Notes under the pieces: model-generated
What the model saw: the letters and a program-made list of their open reading frames with translations, nothing else
What the model was told of the DNA's origin: nothing
The model's database searches: none
Translations under genes and position numbers: made by a program
Shown: in pieces, positions 26,440-34,139 of the stretch
Layout of the letters: the number at the start of each line of letters is the position of its first letter
Numbering within the stretch: the stretch's first letter is position 1
Assembly: GCF_019468565.1 (NCBI RefSeq)
Contig: NZ_CP080521.1
Span: 5,146,001 to 5,210,000 of the forward strand
Direction: 5' to 3'
DNA from: Pseudonocardia sp. DSM 110487
GTDB taxonomy: Bacteria > Actinomycetota > Actinomycetes > Mycobacteriales > Pseudonocardiaceae
Length of the DNA stretch: 64,000 nt

Positions 26440-27924
26440 ATGACGACGGTGCGTGCACTCGCGGTGACGGTGGCGGTCATGTGCCTCGGTGCCGGCTCGG
26501 CCGCCCCGGCGGCTGCCCAGCCAGCCGGGCCGGACGCGGCGGCGATCGCGGCGGTCGTACAGGCCCACGTCGGCGCCACCCGGCTGCCGGGCGTGGCGGT
26601 CGCGATGATCAAGGACGACAGGGTTCTGCACCTCGCCGGGTACGGTCACGACTCCCGCGGCGAGCGCGTCACCGAGAAGACGCCGATGTGGCTCGGCGGG
26701 GTGTCGGAGTCGTTCACCGCGATGGTGTTGTCGCAGCTGGCGGGACCGGGGTTCGTCCCGCTGGACGATCCGGTCGTCGCACACCTGCCCGAGTTCACGA
26801 CGGCCGACCCGCGCTCCGCGCAGATCACCGTGCGCCAGCTGCTGAACCACACCTCGGGCCTGCCCGCCACCCACGACGGGTCGGAGGGCCGCCCGCGATC
26901 GCTGCAGGAGGCCGTGGCCGGGCTGCGCGGCGTCACGCTCGCGTCCGTGCCCGGGGAGCGACGGGTGCGCAGCGAGGTCGGCTACCAGGTCGCGGCCCGG
27001 CTCGTGGAGGTGGCGACGCGGCGTCCGTTCGACACGGTTCTCTGGGACCGCGTGCTGTTCCAGGTGGGCATGGCCGCCACCACGGCCGTCGCAGGCACCC
27101 GGGACCTCGTGCCGGGCCTCGTGGACGGGCACGACCGGTTCCTCGGCGTGAGCCGGCCGCAGGCGGAGCCCGACCGGTTCGTCGACGGATCCGGCGGCAT
27201 CGTGAGCCCCGCGGAGGACGTCGCCACCTGGCTGCAGTTCAACGCGGGCTGGGGCCTGCGCACGGTCATGGCGGGCGACGGGCTGCGCGAGGTGCAGCGG
27301 ATCGGTTGGGAGGAGCGCACTGGCGGGGAGCTGGTACTGCGCGGGCGCACGGCCACCGCGTCGGCCACGCTGGTGCTGATGCCCGGGCCGACGCCGGAGG
27401 AGCGCTACGGCGTCGCGGTGCTCGCGAACAGCCGCGAGCCCCTCGACGGCGGGGACGGGACGGGGCCGAGCGATGTGGACGACCTCGCGGACGAGCTCGT
27501 CGCCCTCGTCCGCGGGACGACGCCACCCGCTCCCGCCCTGCCACTGGCGTTCCTCGCCGAGCTGCTCCTCGTCGCCGCCGCGGTGGGGGCGATGGTCGTC
27601 GCGGCCGTGGCGGTGCCGCGGTCCCGGAGGTGGGCGCTGCGTCGGCCGGGCAGCCGAGCGCTGCGGCTCGTCCCGTACGCCCTGCCGCTGCTGCTGCTCG
27701 CGGCTTTGCCGCGCGCCGCGGGGCCGCTCGTCGGCGGCGTCACGTTCCGCGACCTCGCCGAGGGGTGGCCGACGGCGCTCGTCGCGGCCGAAGTGGTCGC
27801 CGCCGCCGGTGCGGTGGTGCTGGCCTCGCGGCTCTCTCTACGCGCTGGCCCGCGTGCGCTCCGTCAGCCCCCGTACGGAACCGTGAGCACCTCCAGGTTG
27901 TGGCCTTCCGGCGAGTCGAAGTAG
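26440..27924 (+). CDS. Secreted/membrane beta-lactamase-fold protein lacking catalytic residues
   Basis: About 494 residues. A signal sequence (residues 4-27, ending AAPAAAQ) is followed by a class C beta-lactamase/PBP4-like domain to about 370, and then by three or so hydrophobic helices (LAFLAELLLVAAAVGAMVVAAVAV and others). The SxxK site reads G87-V-S-E90, so both the nucleophilic Ser and the Lys are replaced. The YxN site reads R177-S-E179, and no HTG/KTG-like triad is seen. The protein should therefore be a pseudoenzyme, perhaps a binding or sensing module. ATG 26440 is used; GTG 26449, 8 bases after GGGGG, is an equally good start. The 3' end overlaps the convergent VOC gene by 61 bases, and the last 20 residues look like read-through. 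Confidence 0.75.
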   Translation: MTTVRALAVTVAVMCLGAGSAAPAAAQPAGPDAAAIAAVVQAHVGATRLPGVAVAMIKDDRVLHLAGYGHDSRGERVTEKTPMWLGGVSESFTAMVLSQLAGPGFVPLDDPVVAHLPEFTTADPRSAQITVRQLLNHTSGLPATHDGSEGRPRSLQEAVAGLRGVTLASVPGERRVRSEVGYQVAARLVEVATRRPFDTVLWDRVLFQVGMAATTAVAGTRDLVPGLVDGHDRFLGVSRPQAEPDRFVDGSGGIVSPAEDVATWLQFNAGWGLRTVMAGDGLREVQRIGWEERTGGELVLRGRTATASATLVLMPGPTPEERYGVAVLANSREPLDGGDGTGPSDVDDLADELVALVRGTTPPAPALPLAFLAELLLVAAAVGAMVVAAVAVPRSRRWALRRPGSRALRLVPYALPLLLLAALPRAAGPLVGGVTFRDLAEGWPTALVAAEVVAAAGAVVLASRLSLRAGPRALRQPPYGTVSTSRLWPSGESK

Positions 27925-28238
27925 AGCCCGCGCCCGCCGTCGTTCGTGTTGAAGCCGGGGCTGCGCCGGCCCGGGTCCGCCCAGGTGGGCAGCCCGCGCT
28001 CCCGTAGGCGTTCCGCGACGGCGTCGAACTCGTCCTCGCTGATCAGGAACGCGTAGTGCTGGCTGACGATCTCGCCGTCGACGTCCATGAAGTCGAGGCT
28101 CACGCCGTTGGCCAGCTCCACGACGGCGAACGGACCGAACGTCCCCGGCTCGGGCAGGCCGAGCACGTCGCTGACGAAGCGGGCGCCGGCGCGCTTGTCG
28201 TGGGTGTAGACGATGGTGTGGTTCAGCTCGATGGCCAT
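27864..28238 (-). CDS. VOC family protein (glyoxalase/dioxygenase fold)
   Basis: This 124-residue protein has two beta-alpha-beta-beta-beta modules of the vicinal oxygen chelate fold. Putative metal ligands are His7 in ELNHTIVYT, His in VSQHYAFL and Glu in GHNLEVLTVP near the C terminus. These are the three positions usual in catechol dioxygenase-like and glyoxalase-like members, so an active metal site is likely. The substrate is not predictable. It converges on the beta-lactamase-fold gene with a 61-base overlap and is separated by 63 bases from prcA downstream in the genome. Confidence 0.85.
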   Translation of the reverse strand: MAIELNHTIVYTHDKRAGARFVSDVLGLPEPGTFGPFAVVELANGVSLDFMDVDGEIVSQHYAFLISEDEFDAVAERLRERGLPTWADPGRRSPGFNTNDGGRGLYFDSPEGHNLEVLTVPYGG

Positions 28239-28301
28239 GCGCCCAGGATGAAACCTGAAGCGGGGTTCACGTCAAGGCCGGCGGGTGCGGCGGCCACGAA
28301 C

Positions 28302-29105
28302 TCAGGAACCGGACGCCGGGCTGTCCCCGTTCACCGCTCCACTGCCCGCCGGGGCCTCGTCGCCACCCGCCTCGGCCCCGCGGCCGCCGCTCACGGCCCG
28401 GTTGGCCTCGGGGAGCAGGTCGCGCAGCACGTTGCCGGTGATGCGGCGGAAGGTTCGCCGCGAGCGGGTGCGGTCGAGCACTGCGACCTCCAGCGTGCCG
28501 GCCCCGAGCACCTCGTGGGCGCCCCCGTTCGCGGTGGTCCCCGACTGCAGCGCCTCCACCGCGATCGCGATGGCCTCCCCCAGCTCCAGCCCGCTGCGGT
28601 AGGTCTCCTTGAGCTTGGTGCTGATCGGCTCCGTGGTGCCGCCCATCACGACGAACTGCGGCTCGTCGGTGATGGAGCCGTCGTAGGTGATCCGGTAGAG
28701 CTGGTCGGACCCGGGGTCGGGGCCGACCTCGGCGAGACACAGCTCCACCTCGTAGGGCTTCTGCTGCTCGACGAACGATGTGCCCAGCAGCTGGGCGTAG
28801 CCGTTGGCGAGCCCGCGCCCGGTGACGTCGCGGCGGTCGTAGGTGTAGCCGCGCAGGTCGGCGTGGCGGATGCCGGCGGTGCGCAGGTTGTCGAACTCGT
28901 TGTAGCGGCCCACCGCGGCGAACCCGATGCGGTCGTAGATCTCCGACACCTTGTGCAGCGCGGTGGAGCGGTTCTCGGCGACGAACAGCACGCCGCCGGT
29001 GTAGGTGAGCACGACGACGCTGCGGCCGCGGGCGATGCCCTTGCGCGCCAGCTCCGACCGGTCGCGCAGCAGCTGGTCGACCGACGAGTAGAACGGCATC
29101 GTCAC
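28302..29105 (-). CDS. prcA: Proteasome alpha subunit
   Basis: This 267-residue alpha-type subunit forms the outer, gating rings of the 20S proteasome. Family features are SSVDQLLRDRSELARKGIARGRSVV, VAENRSTALHKVSEIYDRIGFAAVG, RHADLRGYTYDRRDVTGR and the RITYDGSITDEPQFVVMGG block. There is no N-terminal Thr nucleophile, as expected. Starts are GTG 29105 or ATG 29099. AGGAG lies 8 bases before the GTG and 14 before the ATG, so the GTG is chosen. The C-terminal 30 residues are Gly/Ala/Glu rich and probably disordered. It lies 49 bases after prcB, the conserved order. Confidence 0.95.
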   Translation of the reverse strand: MTMPFYSSVDQLLRDRSELARKGIARGRSVVVLTYTGGVLFVAENRSTALHKVSEIYDRIGFAAVGRYNEFDNLRTAGIRHADLRGYTYDRRDVTGRGLANGYAQLLGTSFVEQQKPYEVELCLAEVGPDPGSDQLYRITYDGSITDEPQFVVMGGTTEPISTKLKETYRSGLELGEAIAIAVEALQSGTTANGGAHEVLGAGTLEVAVLDRTRSRRTFRRITGNVLRDLLPEANRAVSGGRGAEAGGDEAPAGSGAVNGDSPASGS

Positions 29106-29154
29106 GGCAGGGACTCCTGGTACGTCGAGGGGGAGCGGATCACGGGGATGATCG

Positions 29155-30027
29155 TCATCCTCCAGGGTTCTCGGTGCGGGCCGCCACGACGTCGCGCGCG
29201 ATCGCCTCGATCTCCTCCTCGGGCCGGCGCACGGCACCGTCCGGGCCGGTGATGGTCGCGACCACGGGGAAGATCCGGCGGGTGAGGTCGGGCCCACCCG
29301 TGGCGGTGTCGTCGTCGGCGGCGTCGTAGAGCGCCTCGACGGCGGTGCGGACGGCGCCGGCGAGGTCGGCGGTGGGGTCGTGGCGCTTCTTCAGCGCGGA
29401 CTTCGCGTACACGGAGCCGGACCCGATGGCGTGGTAGCCCAGCAGCTCGTCGTAGCGCCCGCCCGCGGCGTCGTAGGTGATGATCCGGCCGGCTTTCGCC
29501 GGCTCGGCGTCGACGTCGTAGCCGACGAGGATCGGCACCACGACGAACCCCTGCATCGCCGCGGGGAGATTGGCCTGGACCATGCCGGCCAGCTTGTTGG
29601 CCTTGCCGTCGAGGGAGAGGGACACGCCCTCGGTCTTCTCGTAGTGCTCGAGGTCGACGCTGAACAGGCGTACCAGCTGCAGGCCGTTGGCGGCCGTGCC
29701 GGCGAAGCCGACCGCGGAGTAGGTGTCGGTGATGAACACCTTCTCGATGTCGCGCTGGGCGATCACGTTGCCCTGGGTGGCGCGCCGGTCACCGGCGATC
29801 ACGACGCCCTCCGAGAACGTGAGCGCGACGATCGTGGTGCCGTGCGGGACGTCGAGCGTGCTCGCCGCGCCCGCGCCTGCGGCCGGCACAGCGCCCGGCG
29901 GTACCCGGCCGGGCATCAGGTGCGGCGCGGTGGCGGCGACGAAGTCGGTGAACGACGTGACGCCGGGCGCGAGGTACGCGCCAAGGCCGGTGGGCACGCC
30001 GAGGGGCGGACGCTCGGGGAACGTCAT
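29155..30027 (-). CDS. prcB: Proteasome beta subunit (catalytic)
   Basis: This 290-residue precursor of the catalytic beta subunit carries a 63-residue propeptide that ends in His-Gly. Autocleavage after Gly63 exposes Thr64 of TTIVALTF as the nucleophile. Asp and Lys of the active site follow in GVVIAGDRRATQG and the AQRDIEKVF region, and a GSGSVYAKSAL motif is present. It assembles as two seven-membered inner rings with PrcA. pup lies 66 bases upstream on the same strand, giving the pup-prcB-prcA order. Confidence 0.96.
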   Translation of the reverse strand: MTFPERPPLGVPTGLGAYLAPGVTSFTDFVAATAPHLMPGRVPPGAVPAAGAGAASTLDVPHGTTIVALTFSEGVVIAGDRRATQGNVIAQRDIEKVFITDTYSAVGFAGTAANGLQLVRLFSVDLEHYEKTEGVSLSLDGKANKLAGMVQANLPAAMQGFVVVPILVGYDVDAEPAKAGRIITYDAAGGRYDELLGYHAIGSGSVYAKSALKKRHDPTADLAGAVRTAVEALYDAADDDTATGGPDLTRRIFPVVATITGPDGAVRRPEEEIEAIARDVVAARTENPGG

Positions 30028-30093
30028 GGTCAGGTGAGAGCCTCTCTCCGGGCGGGTGCGGTACGGGTGTGGCGACTGCGGTGCTCGGGGCGG

Positions 30094-30291
30094 CTACTCG
30101 CCACCCTTCTGCACGTAGGCCCGGACGAAGTCCTCGGCGTTCTCCTCGAGCACGTCGTCGATCTCGTCGAGGATCGTGTCCACGTCCTCGCCGAGCTTCT
30201 CACGCCGCTCCTGGCCTGCCGCAGCGGCGTCGGCACCCTCTTCGTCGTCGCCGCCGCCACCGCCCTGGCGCTTGGTCTGCTCCTGGGACAT
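30094..30291 (-). CDS. pup: Prokaryotic ubiquitin-like protein Pup, encoded with terminal Glu
   Basis: This 65-residue, largely disordered modifier has the typical C-terminal helix (DVDTILDEIDDVLEENAEDFVRAYVQKGGE) that binds the Mpa coiled coil. The gene ends GGC-GAG-TAG on the coding strand, so the C terminus is Gly-Gly-Glu. Pup of M. tuberculosis ends in Gln and must be deamidated by Dop first; here that step is not needed. The start at 30291 is supported by AGGAGGA, 7 bases upstream. The gene sits between dop (147 bases upstream) and prcB. The glycine run GGGGG near residue 10-14 is a family-typical flexible part. Confidence 0.97.
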   Translation of the reverse strand: MSQEQTKRQGGGGGDDEEGADAAAAGQERREKLGEDVDTILDEIDDVLEENAEDFVRAYVQKGGE

Positions 30292-30438
30292 GGTGAATCC
30301 TCCTCGCGCCTGCCCGACCACCGCTGCCGTCCTGCATGCGGCGTGCCGGATCGGTGTAGATGAACACTACCTAGCGGATGGGCGACACGCCCGGGTTTGC
30401 GGCCGGGTCGGTGGGCGCGTCGGGCGCGCCTCGCCCGA

Positions 30439-31956
30439 TCAGCCGCGGGTGAGTGCCTCGACGAGCTCCTCGGCGGTGCGGGATCGATCCAGAAGCTCCC
30501 CGACGTGGCGGCGCGTGCCGCGCAGGGGCTCGAGCGTGGGGATCCGCACCAGCGACTCGCGGCCGAGGTCGAAGATCACCGAGTCCCACGACGCGGCGGC
30601 GACCTCGGCCGGATAGCGCTCCAGGCAACGACCGCGGAAGTACGCCCTGGTGTCCTCGGGCGGACGTCGCATCGCCGCCACGACGTCGTCCTCGGACACG
30701 AGGCGCTTCATCGACCCGCGCGTCACCAGGCGGTTGTAGAGGCCCTTGGCCATGCGCACGTCGGTGTACTGGAGGTCGACCAGCGCGAGGCGCCCGGAGT
30801 TCCAGTTCAGGCCGTCGCGCTCGCGGTAGCCCTCGAGCAGCCGCAGCTTCGCCGTCCAGTCCAGGCGGTCGGCCGTGCTCATCGGGTCGCGGGTGAGGTC
30901 GTCGAGCACCTCGCCCCACAGCGTCAGCACCTCGGCCGTGGCGTCGTCGACGTCGGCGCCGAGGGTGTTCTCGACGTGCTTCTGCGCCTTCTCGAAGTAC
31001 GCCCGCTGCACGTCGAGGGCGGTCATCTTCCGGCCGTCGGTGAGGTCGAGCAGCGTCTTGAGCGAGGGGTCGTGGCTGATCCGGTGGACCGAGCGCACCG
31101 GCTCGGACAGGCGCAGCTCGTCGAACCGGACCCCGGACTCGATCATGTCCAGCACGAGCGCCGTGGTGCCGACCTTGAGCAGCGTGGAGTACTCGCTCAT
31201 GTTGGCGTCGCCGATGATGACGTGCAGGCGGCGGTACTTGTCGGCGTCGGCGTGTGGCTCGTCGCGGGTGTTGATGATGCCGCGCTTGAGCGTGGTCTCC
31301 AGCCCGACCTCGACCTCGATGTAGTCGCTGCGCTGGGAGAGCTGGTAGCCCGCCTCGTCGCCGGTGGCCCCGAGCCCGACCCGGCCCGCCCCGCAGATCA
31401 CCTGGCGCGTGGCGAAGAACGGCATCAGGCCGGCCACGATCGACGGGAACGTGGTCTGGCGCGACATCAGGTAGTTCTCGTGCGAGCCGTAGCTCGCGCC
31501 CTTGCCGTCGACGTTGTTCTTGTACAGCTGGATCCGGGGCGCCCCTGGCACGGTGGCTGCGCGTTCCGCGGCCTCCTCCATCACCCGCTCCCCCGCCTTG
31601 TCCCAGACCACGACGTCGCGTGGAGTGGTGACCTCCGGCGTGGAGAACTCGGGGTGGGCGTGGTCGACGTAGAGCCGTGCGCCGTTGGTGAGGATGACGT
31701 TGGCGGCGCCCAGGTCGTCCAGCTCGGACTCGGCGGGGTTGTGCATCGTGGGCGCCGAGAGGTCGAATCCGCGGGCGTCGCGCAGGGGCGACTCCACCTC
31801 GTAGTCCCATCGGGCGCGCCGGGATCGCGGGATGTCGGCGGCCGCCGCGTAGGCGAGCACCACCTGCGTTGAGGTGATCACCGGGTTGGCGGTCGAATCG
31901 CCCGGGACCGAGATCCCGTACTCGACCTCGGTGCCCATGATCCGGCGGGCGGTCAT
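30439..31956 (-). CDS. dop: Depupylase/deamidase Dop
   Basis: This 505-residue homolog of PafA removes Pup from conjugates. The N terminus carries the metal-binding MGTEVEYGIS, then the Dop-specific loop (RSRRARWDYEVESPLRDARGFDL, about 44-66), NGARLYVDHAHPEFSTPE with Asp98 (the catalytic Asp position), LYKNNVDGKGASYGSHENYL and INTRDEPHADADKYRRLHVIIGDANMSE. GAGG lies 8 bases before the ATG at 31956, where the family similarity starts; the frame is open further upstream but overlaps the Nudix gene. In this genome its main task should be depupylation, because Pup is already encoded with Glu. Confidence 0.95.
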   Translation of the reverse strand: MTARRIMGTEVEYGISVPGDSTANPVITSTQVVLAYAAAADIPRSRRARWDYEVESPLRDARGFDLSAPTMHNPAESELDDLGAANVILTNGARLYVDHAHPEFSTPEVTTPRDVVVWDKAGERVMEEAAERAATVPGAPRIQLYKNNVDGKGASYGSHENYLMSRQTTFPSIVAGLMPFFATRQVICGAGRVGLGATGDEAGYQLSQRSDYIEVEVGLETTLKRGIINTRDEPHADADKYRRLHVIIGDANMSEYSTLLKVGTTALVLDMIESGVRFDELRLSEPVRSVHRISHDPSLKTLLDLTDGRKMTALDVQRAYFEKAQKHVENTLGADVDDATAEVLTLWGEVLDDLTRDPMSTADRLDWTAKLRLLEGYRERDGLNWNSGRLALVDLQYTDVRMAKGLYNRLVTRGSMKRLVSEDDVVAAMRRPPEDTRAYFRGRCLERYPAEVAAASWDSVIFDLGRESLVRIPTLEPLRGTRRHVGELLDRSRTAEELVEALTRG

Positions 31957-32019
31957 CGGCCGACCTCGACGTGCGTCATGGGGGCGAGCGTAGCCGCGTG
32001 CAGAGGTCATGATGAGGGG

Positions 32020-32550
32020 GTGCGGCCAGTCGATGAACCCGTGGCGATCTACGACGAGGGCGGCCGGGTCGTCGGCGTGGCGCCCCGCGGTGTCGTGTAC
32101 CGGGAGGGTCTCTGGCACGCCAGCACCGGCGTGCTCGTGCGCAGCGGGGACGGCGAGCGGGTCTACCTGCACCGCCGTTCGCCCGACAAGCTGATCTTCC
32201 CAGGGTGCTATGACTGTTGGGCGGGCGGCGTACTGGGGCCAGGAGAGACGCCCGACGACGCCGCCGCCCGCGAGCTCGACGAGGAGCTGGGCGTGCGCGG
32301 CGTCCCGCTGACGCCGATCGACCGCTTCGCCTACGACGACGGAAACGTGCGCTACCACGTCTTCCTCTACGAGGCGCGGTGGGACGGGCCGATGCGCCAC
32401 CAGCCGGAGGAGGTCGTGTGGGGCGGTTGGGTGACGGTGGCGGAGCTGCGTGATGTGCTCGCCGACCCGGCACGCCCGTTCGCCCCGGACGGGCGGGCCG
32501 GGATCGAGCGATGGTTGGCGGGGGACGCTTTGGAGGTGGGAGATGGGTGA
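32020..32550 (+). CDS. Nudix hydrolase
   Basis: This 176-residue protein has a complete Nudix box GX5EX7REUXEEXGU at residues 70-92 (Gly70, Glu76, Arg84, Glu85, Glu88, Glu89, Gly91). It would hydrolyse a nucleoside diphosphate linked to another moiety; the substrate is unknown. The overall sequence (YLHRRSPDKLIFPGCYDCWAGGVLGPGE) resembles the IDI/Nudix subgroup without the isomerase Cys/Glu pair being evident. GTG 32020 is used; a GTG at 32041 or ATG at 31978 are alternatives. The 3' end overlaps the amidase start by 8 bases, so the two are coupled. It is divergent from dop. Confidence 0.85.
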   Translation: MRPVDEPVAIYDEGGRVVGVAPRGVVYREGLWHASTGVLVRSGDGERVYLHRRSPDKLIFPGCYDCWAGGVLGPGETPDDAAARELDEELGVRGVPLTPIDRFAYDDGNVRYHVFLYEARWDGPMRHQPEEVVWGGWVTVAELRDVLADPARPFAPDGRAGIERWLAGDALEVGDG

Positions 32551-34003
32551 ACGGTCCTATCGGAGCGCGACGGAGCTCGTCGGCGCGATGGCAGGGGGCG
32601 AGGTCTCGGCGGTGGAGCTCGCGGAGGAGGCGATCGCGCGGATCGAGCGGTACGAGCCGACGCTGAACGCGGTGTGCGTGCGGGACTTCGAGCGAGCCCT
32701 CGACGCCGCGCGCGCCGCCGACGCGGCGCGCGCCCGGGGCGACGGCCGGCCGCTGCTCGGGGTGCCGATGACCGTCAAGGAGTCCTTCCACGTGGCAGGC
32801 CTGCCCACGACGTGGGGAATCCCGGAGTTCACGGACTTCGTGGCCGACGAGGACGCCGTCGCGGTGGAGCGGGTCAAGGAGGCAGGCGCCGTCGTCCTCG
32901 GCAAGACGAACGTGCCGCTCGTCCTCGGCGACATGCAGAGCTACAACGCGATATACGGGACCACCGGCAACCCGTGGGACCCGGAGCGGATCCCCGGCGG
33001 GTCGTCGGGCGGGTCGTCCGCGGCGCTTGCGGCCGGGTACGGCGCCCTGTCCATCGGCTCGGACATCGGCGGCTCCCTGCGCAACCCGGCGCACTACTGC
33101 GGCGTCTACGCCCACAAGCCCACGCTCGGGCTGCTCCCGCTGCGCGGGCACACGGCACCGGGGATGCCCGTGCTGCCGGTCGAGAGCGACCTGGCGGTGA
33201 TCGGCCCGATGGCGCGCACCGCGTCGGACCTGGCGCTCCTGCTGGACGTCCTCGCCGGGCCCGACCCGCTCGGCAGCGGCATCGCCTACCGGCTCGCGCT
33301 GCCGGCGCCACGGCACACGGTGCTGGCCGACTTCCGGGTGCTGGTCGTCGACACCCACCTGCTGATCCCGTCGGCGGAGAGCGTGCGCACCGCGATCGGC
33401 AACTTCGCCGACGCGCTGACCGAGTCGGGCGCGAAGGTGGAGCGGGACAGCCGGCTGCTGCCGGACCAGGCCGACAACGCCCGGCTGTACATGCACCTGC
33501 TGATGTCGACGCTCGGCGCGCGGTTCCCGGCGGAGATCTACGAGCACACCCGAGCGGCCGCCGCGCAGCTGGATCCCGCCGACACGAGCCTCGACGCCGA
33601 ACGGACCCGCGGCACGGTGCTCAGCCACCGCGACTGGCTCGCGGCCGACGGCAGGCGCGCGGTGCTGCGGCAGCGCTGGAGCGAGCTCTTCACCGAGTTC
33701 GACGTGGTGGTCTACCCGGTCATGCCGACCCCGGCGTTCCCGCACGACCACAGCCCCATGGGAGGCCGGACGATCAGCATCGACGGGGCCGACCACGACT
33801 ACCTGGACCAGCTCGCGCTCGCCGGCGCGGCGACGGTCCCCGGCCTCCCGGCCACCGCGCTGCCCATCGGCCGCTCCGACGAGGGACTGCCGATCGGCGT
33901 GCAGGCCATCGGGCCGATGTTCGGGGACCGCACCACGATCCGGTTCGCCGAGCTCGCCGAGCGCGAGTTCGGCGGCTTCACACCACCCCCGCTGGACAGC
34001 TGA
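32543..34003 (+). CDS. Amidase (amidase signature family), second copy
   Basis: This 486-residue amidase has Lys79 in MTVKES, Ser154 in PGGSSGGSS and Ser178 in DIGGSLRNP, the full Ser-cisSer-Lys triad, at the same residue numbers as the amidase at 1339-2775. The two proteins are otherwise clearly different in sequence, so they are distant paralogs. GGAGG lies 6 bases before the ATG at 32543, which overlaps the Nudix stop by 8 bases. Its substrate is unknown. The gene ends just before a large nested inverted repeat that separates it from the convergent lipoamide dehydrogenase gene. Confidence 0.9.
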   Translation: MGERSYRSATELVGAMAGGEVSAVELAEEAIARIERYEPTLNAVCVRDFERALDAARAADAARARGDGRPLLGVPMTVKESFHVAGLPTTWGIPEFTDFVADEDAVAVERVKEAGAVVLGKTNVPLVLGDMQSYNAIYGTTGNPWDPERIPGGSSGGSSAALAAGYGALSIGSDIGGSLRNPAHYCGVYAHKPTLGLLPLRGHTAPGMPVLPVESDLAVIGPMARTASDLALLLDVLAGPDPLGSGIAYRLALPAPRHTVLADFRVLVVDTHLLIPSAESVRTAIGNFADALTESGAKVERDSRLLPDQADNARLYMHLLMSTLGARFPAEIYEHTRAAAAQLDPADTSLDAERTRGTVLSHRDWLAADGRRAVLRQRWSELFTEFDVVVYPVMPTPAFPHDHSPMGGRTISIDGADHDYLDQLALAGAATVPGLPATALPIGRSDEGLPIGVQAIGPMFGDRTTIRFAELAEREFGGFTPPPLDS

Positions 34004-34024
34004 CGCGCGATCCCTCTCGGCCTG

Positions 34025-34112
34025 CAACAGGCGACTTCACACACCCAGTAGCCACTTCACACAAGGCCGGCCTTGTGTGAAGTCCGTACCAGGTGTGTGA
34101 AGTCGCCTGTTG
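34025..34112. repeat. Nested inverted repeats between convergent genes (hairpin, probable bidirectional terminator)
   Basis: Two perfect palindromes are nested. The outer arms, 34025-34045 and 34092-34112, are 21 bases each and fully complementary. The inner one, 34054-34083, is a perfect 30-base palindrome centred on GGCCGGCC. TTCACACA or its complement occurs once in each of the four arms, so inner and outer repeats are related. The structure lies between the stops of the amidase and lpd. It can act as a terminator in both directions, although it has no T run. The unusual size suggests a member of a dispersed repeat family and not a simple terminator. Confidence 0.8.
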
Positions 34113-34139
34113 GCGGCGAGACACCCGCGCGCCGGGGCG

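Noticed and set aside
24026..26458. Long minus-strand frame spanning pafA and the PAP2-DAGK gene
   Set aside because: It crosses two well-supported genes in wrong frames and shows only shadow composition.
34025..34112. CRISPR array
   Set aside because: The repeats are nested palindromes and not direct repeats with regular spacers, and no cas gene is nearby.
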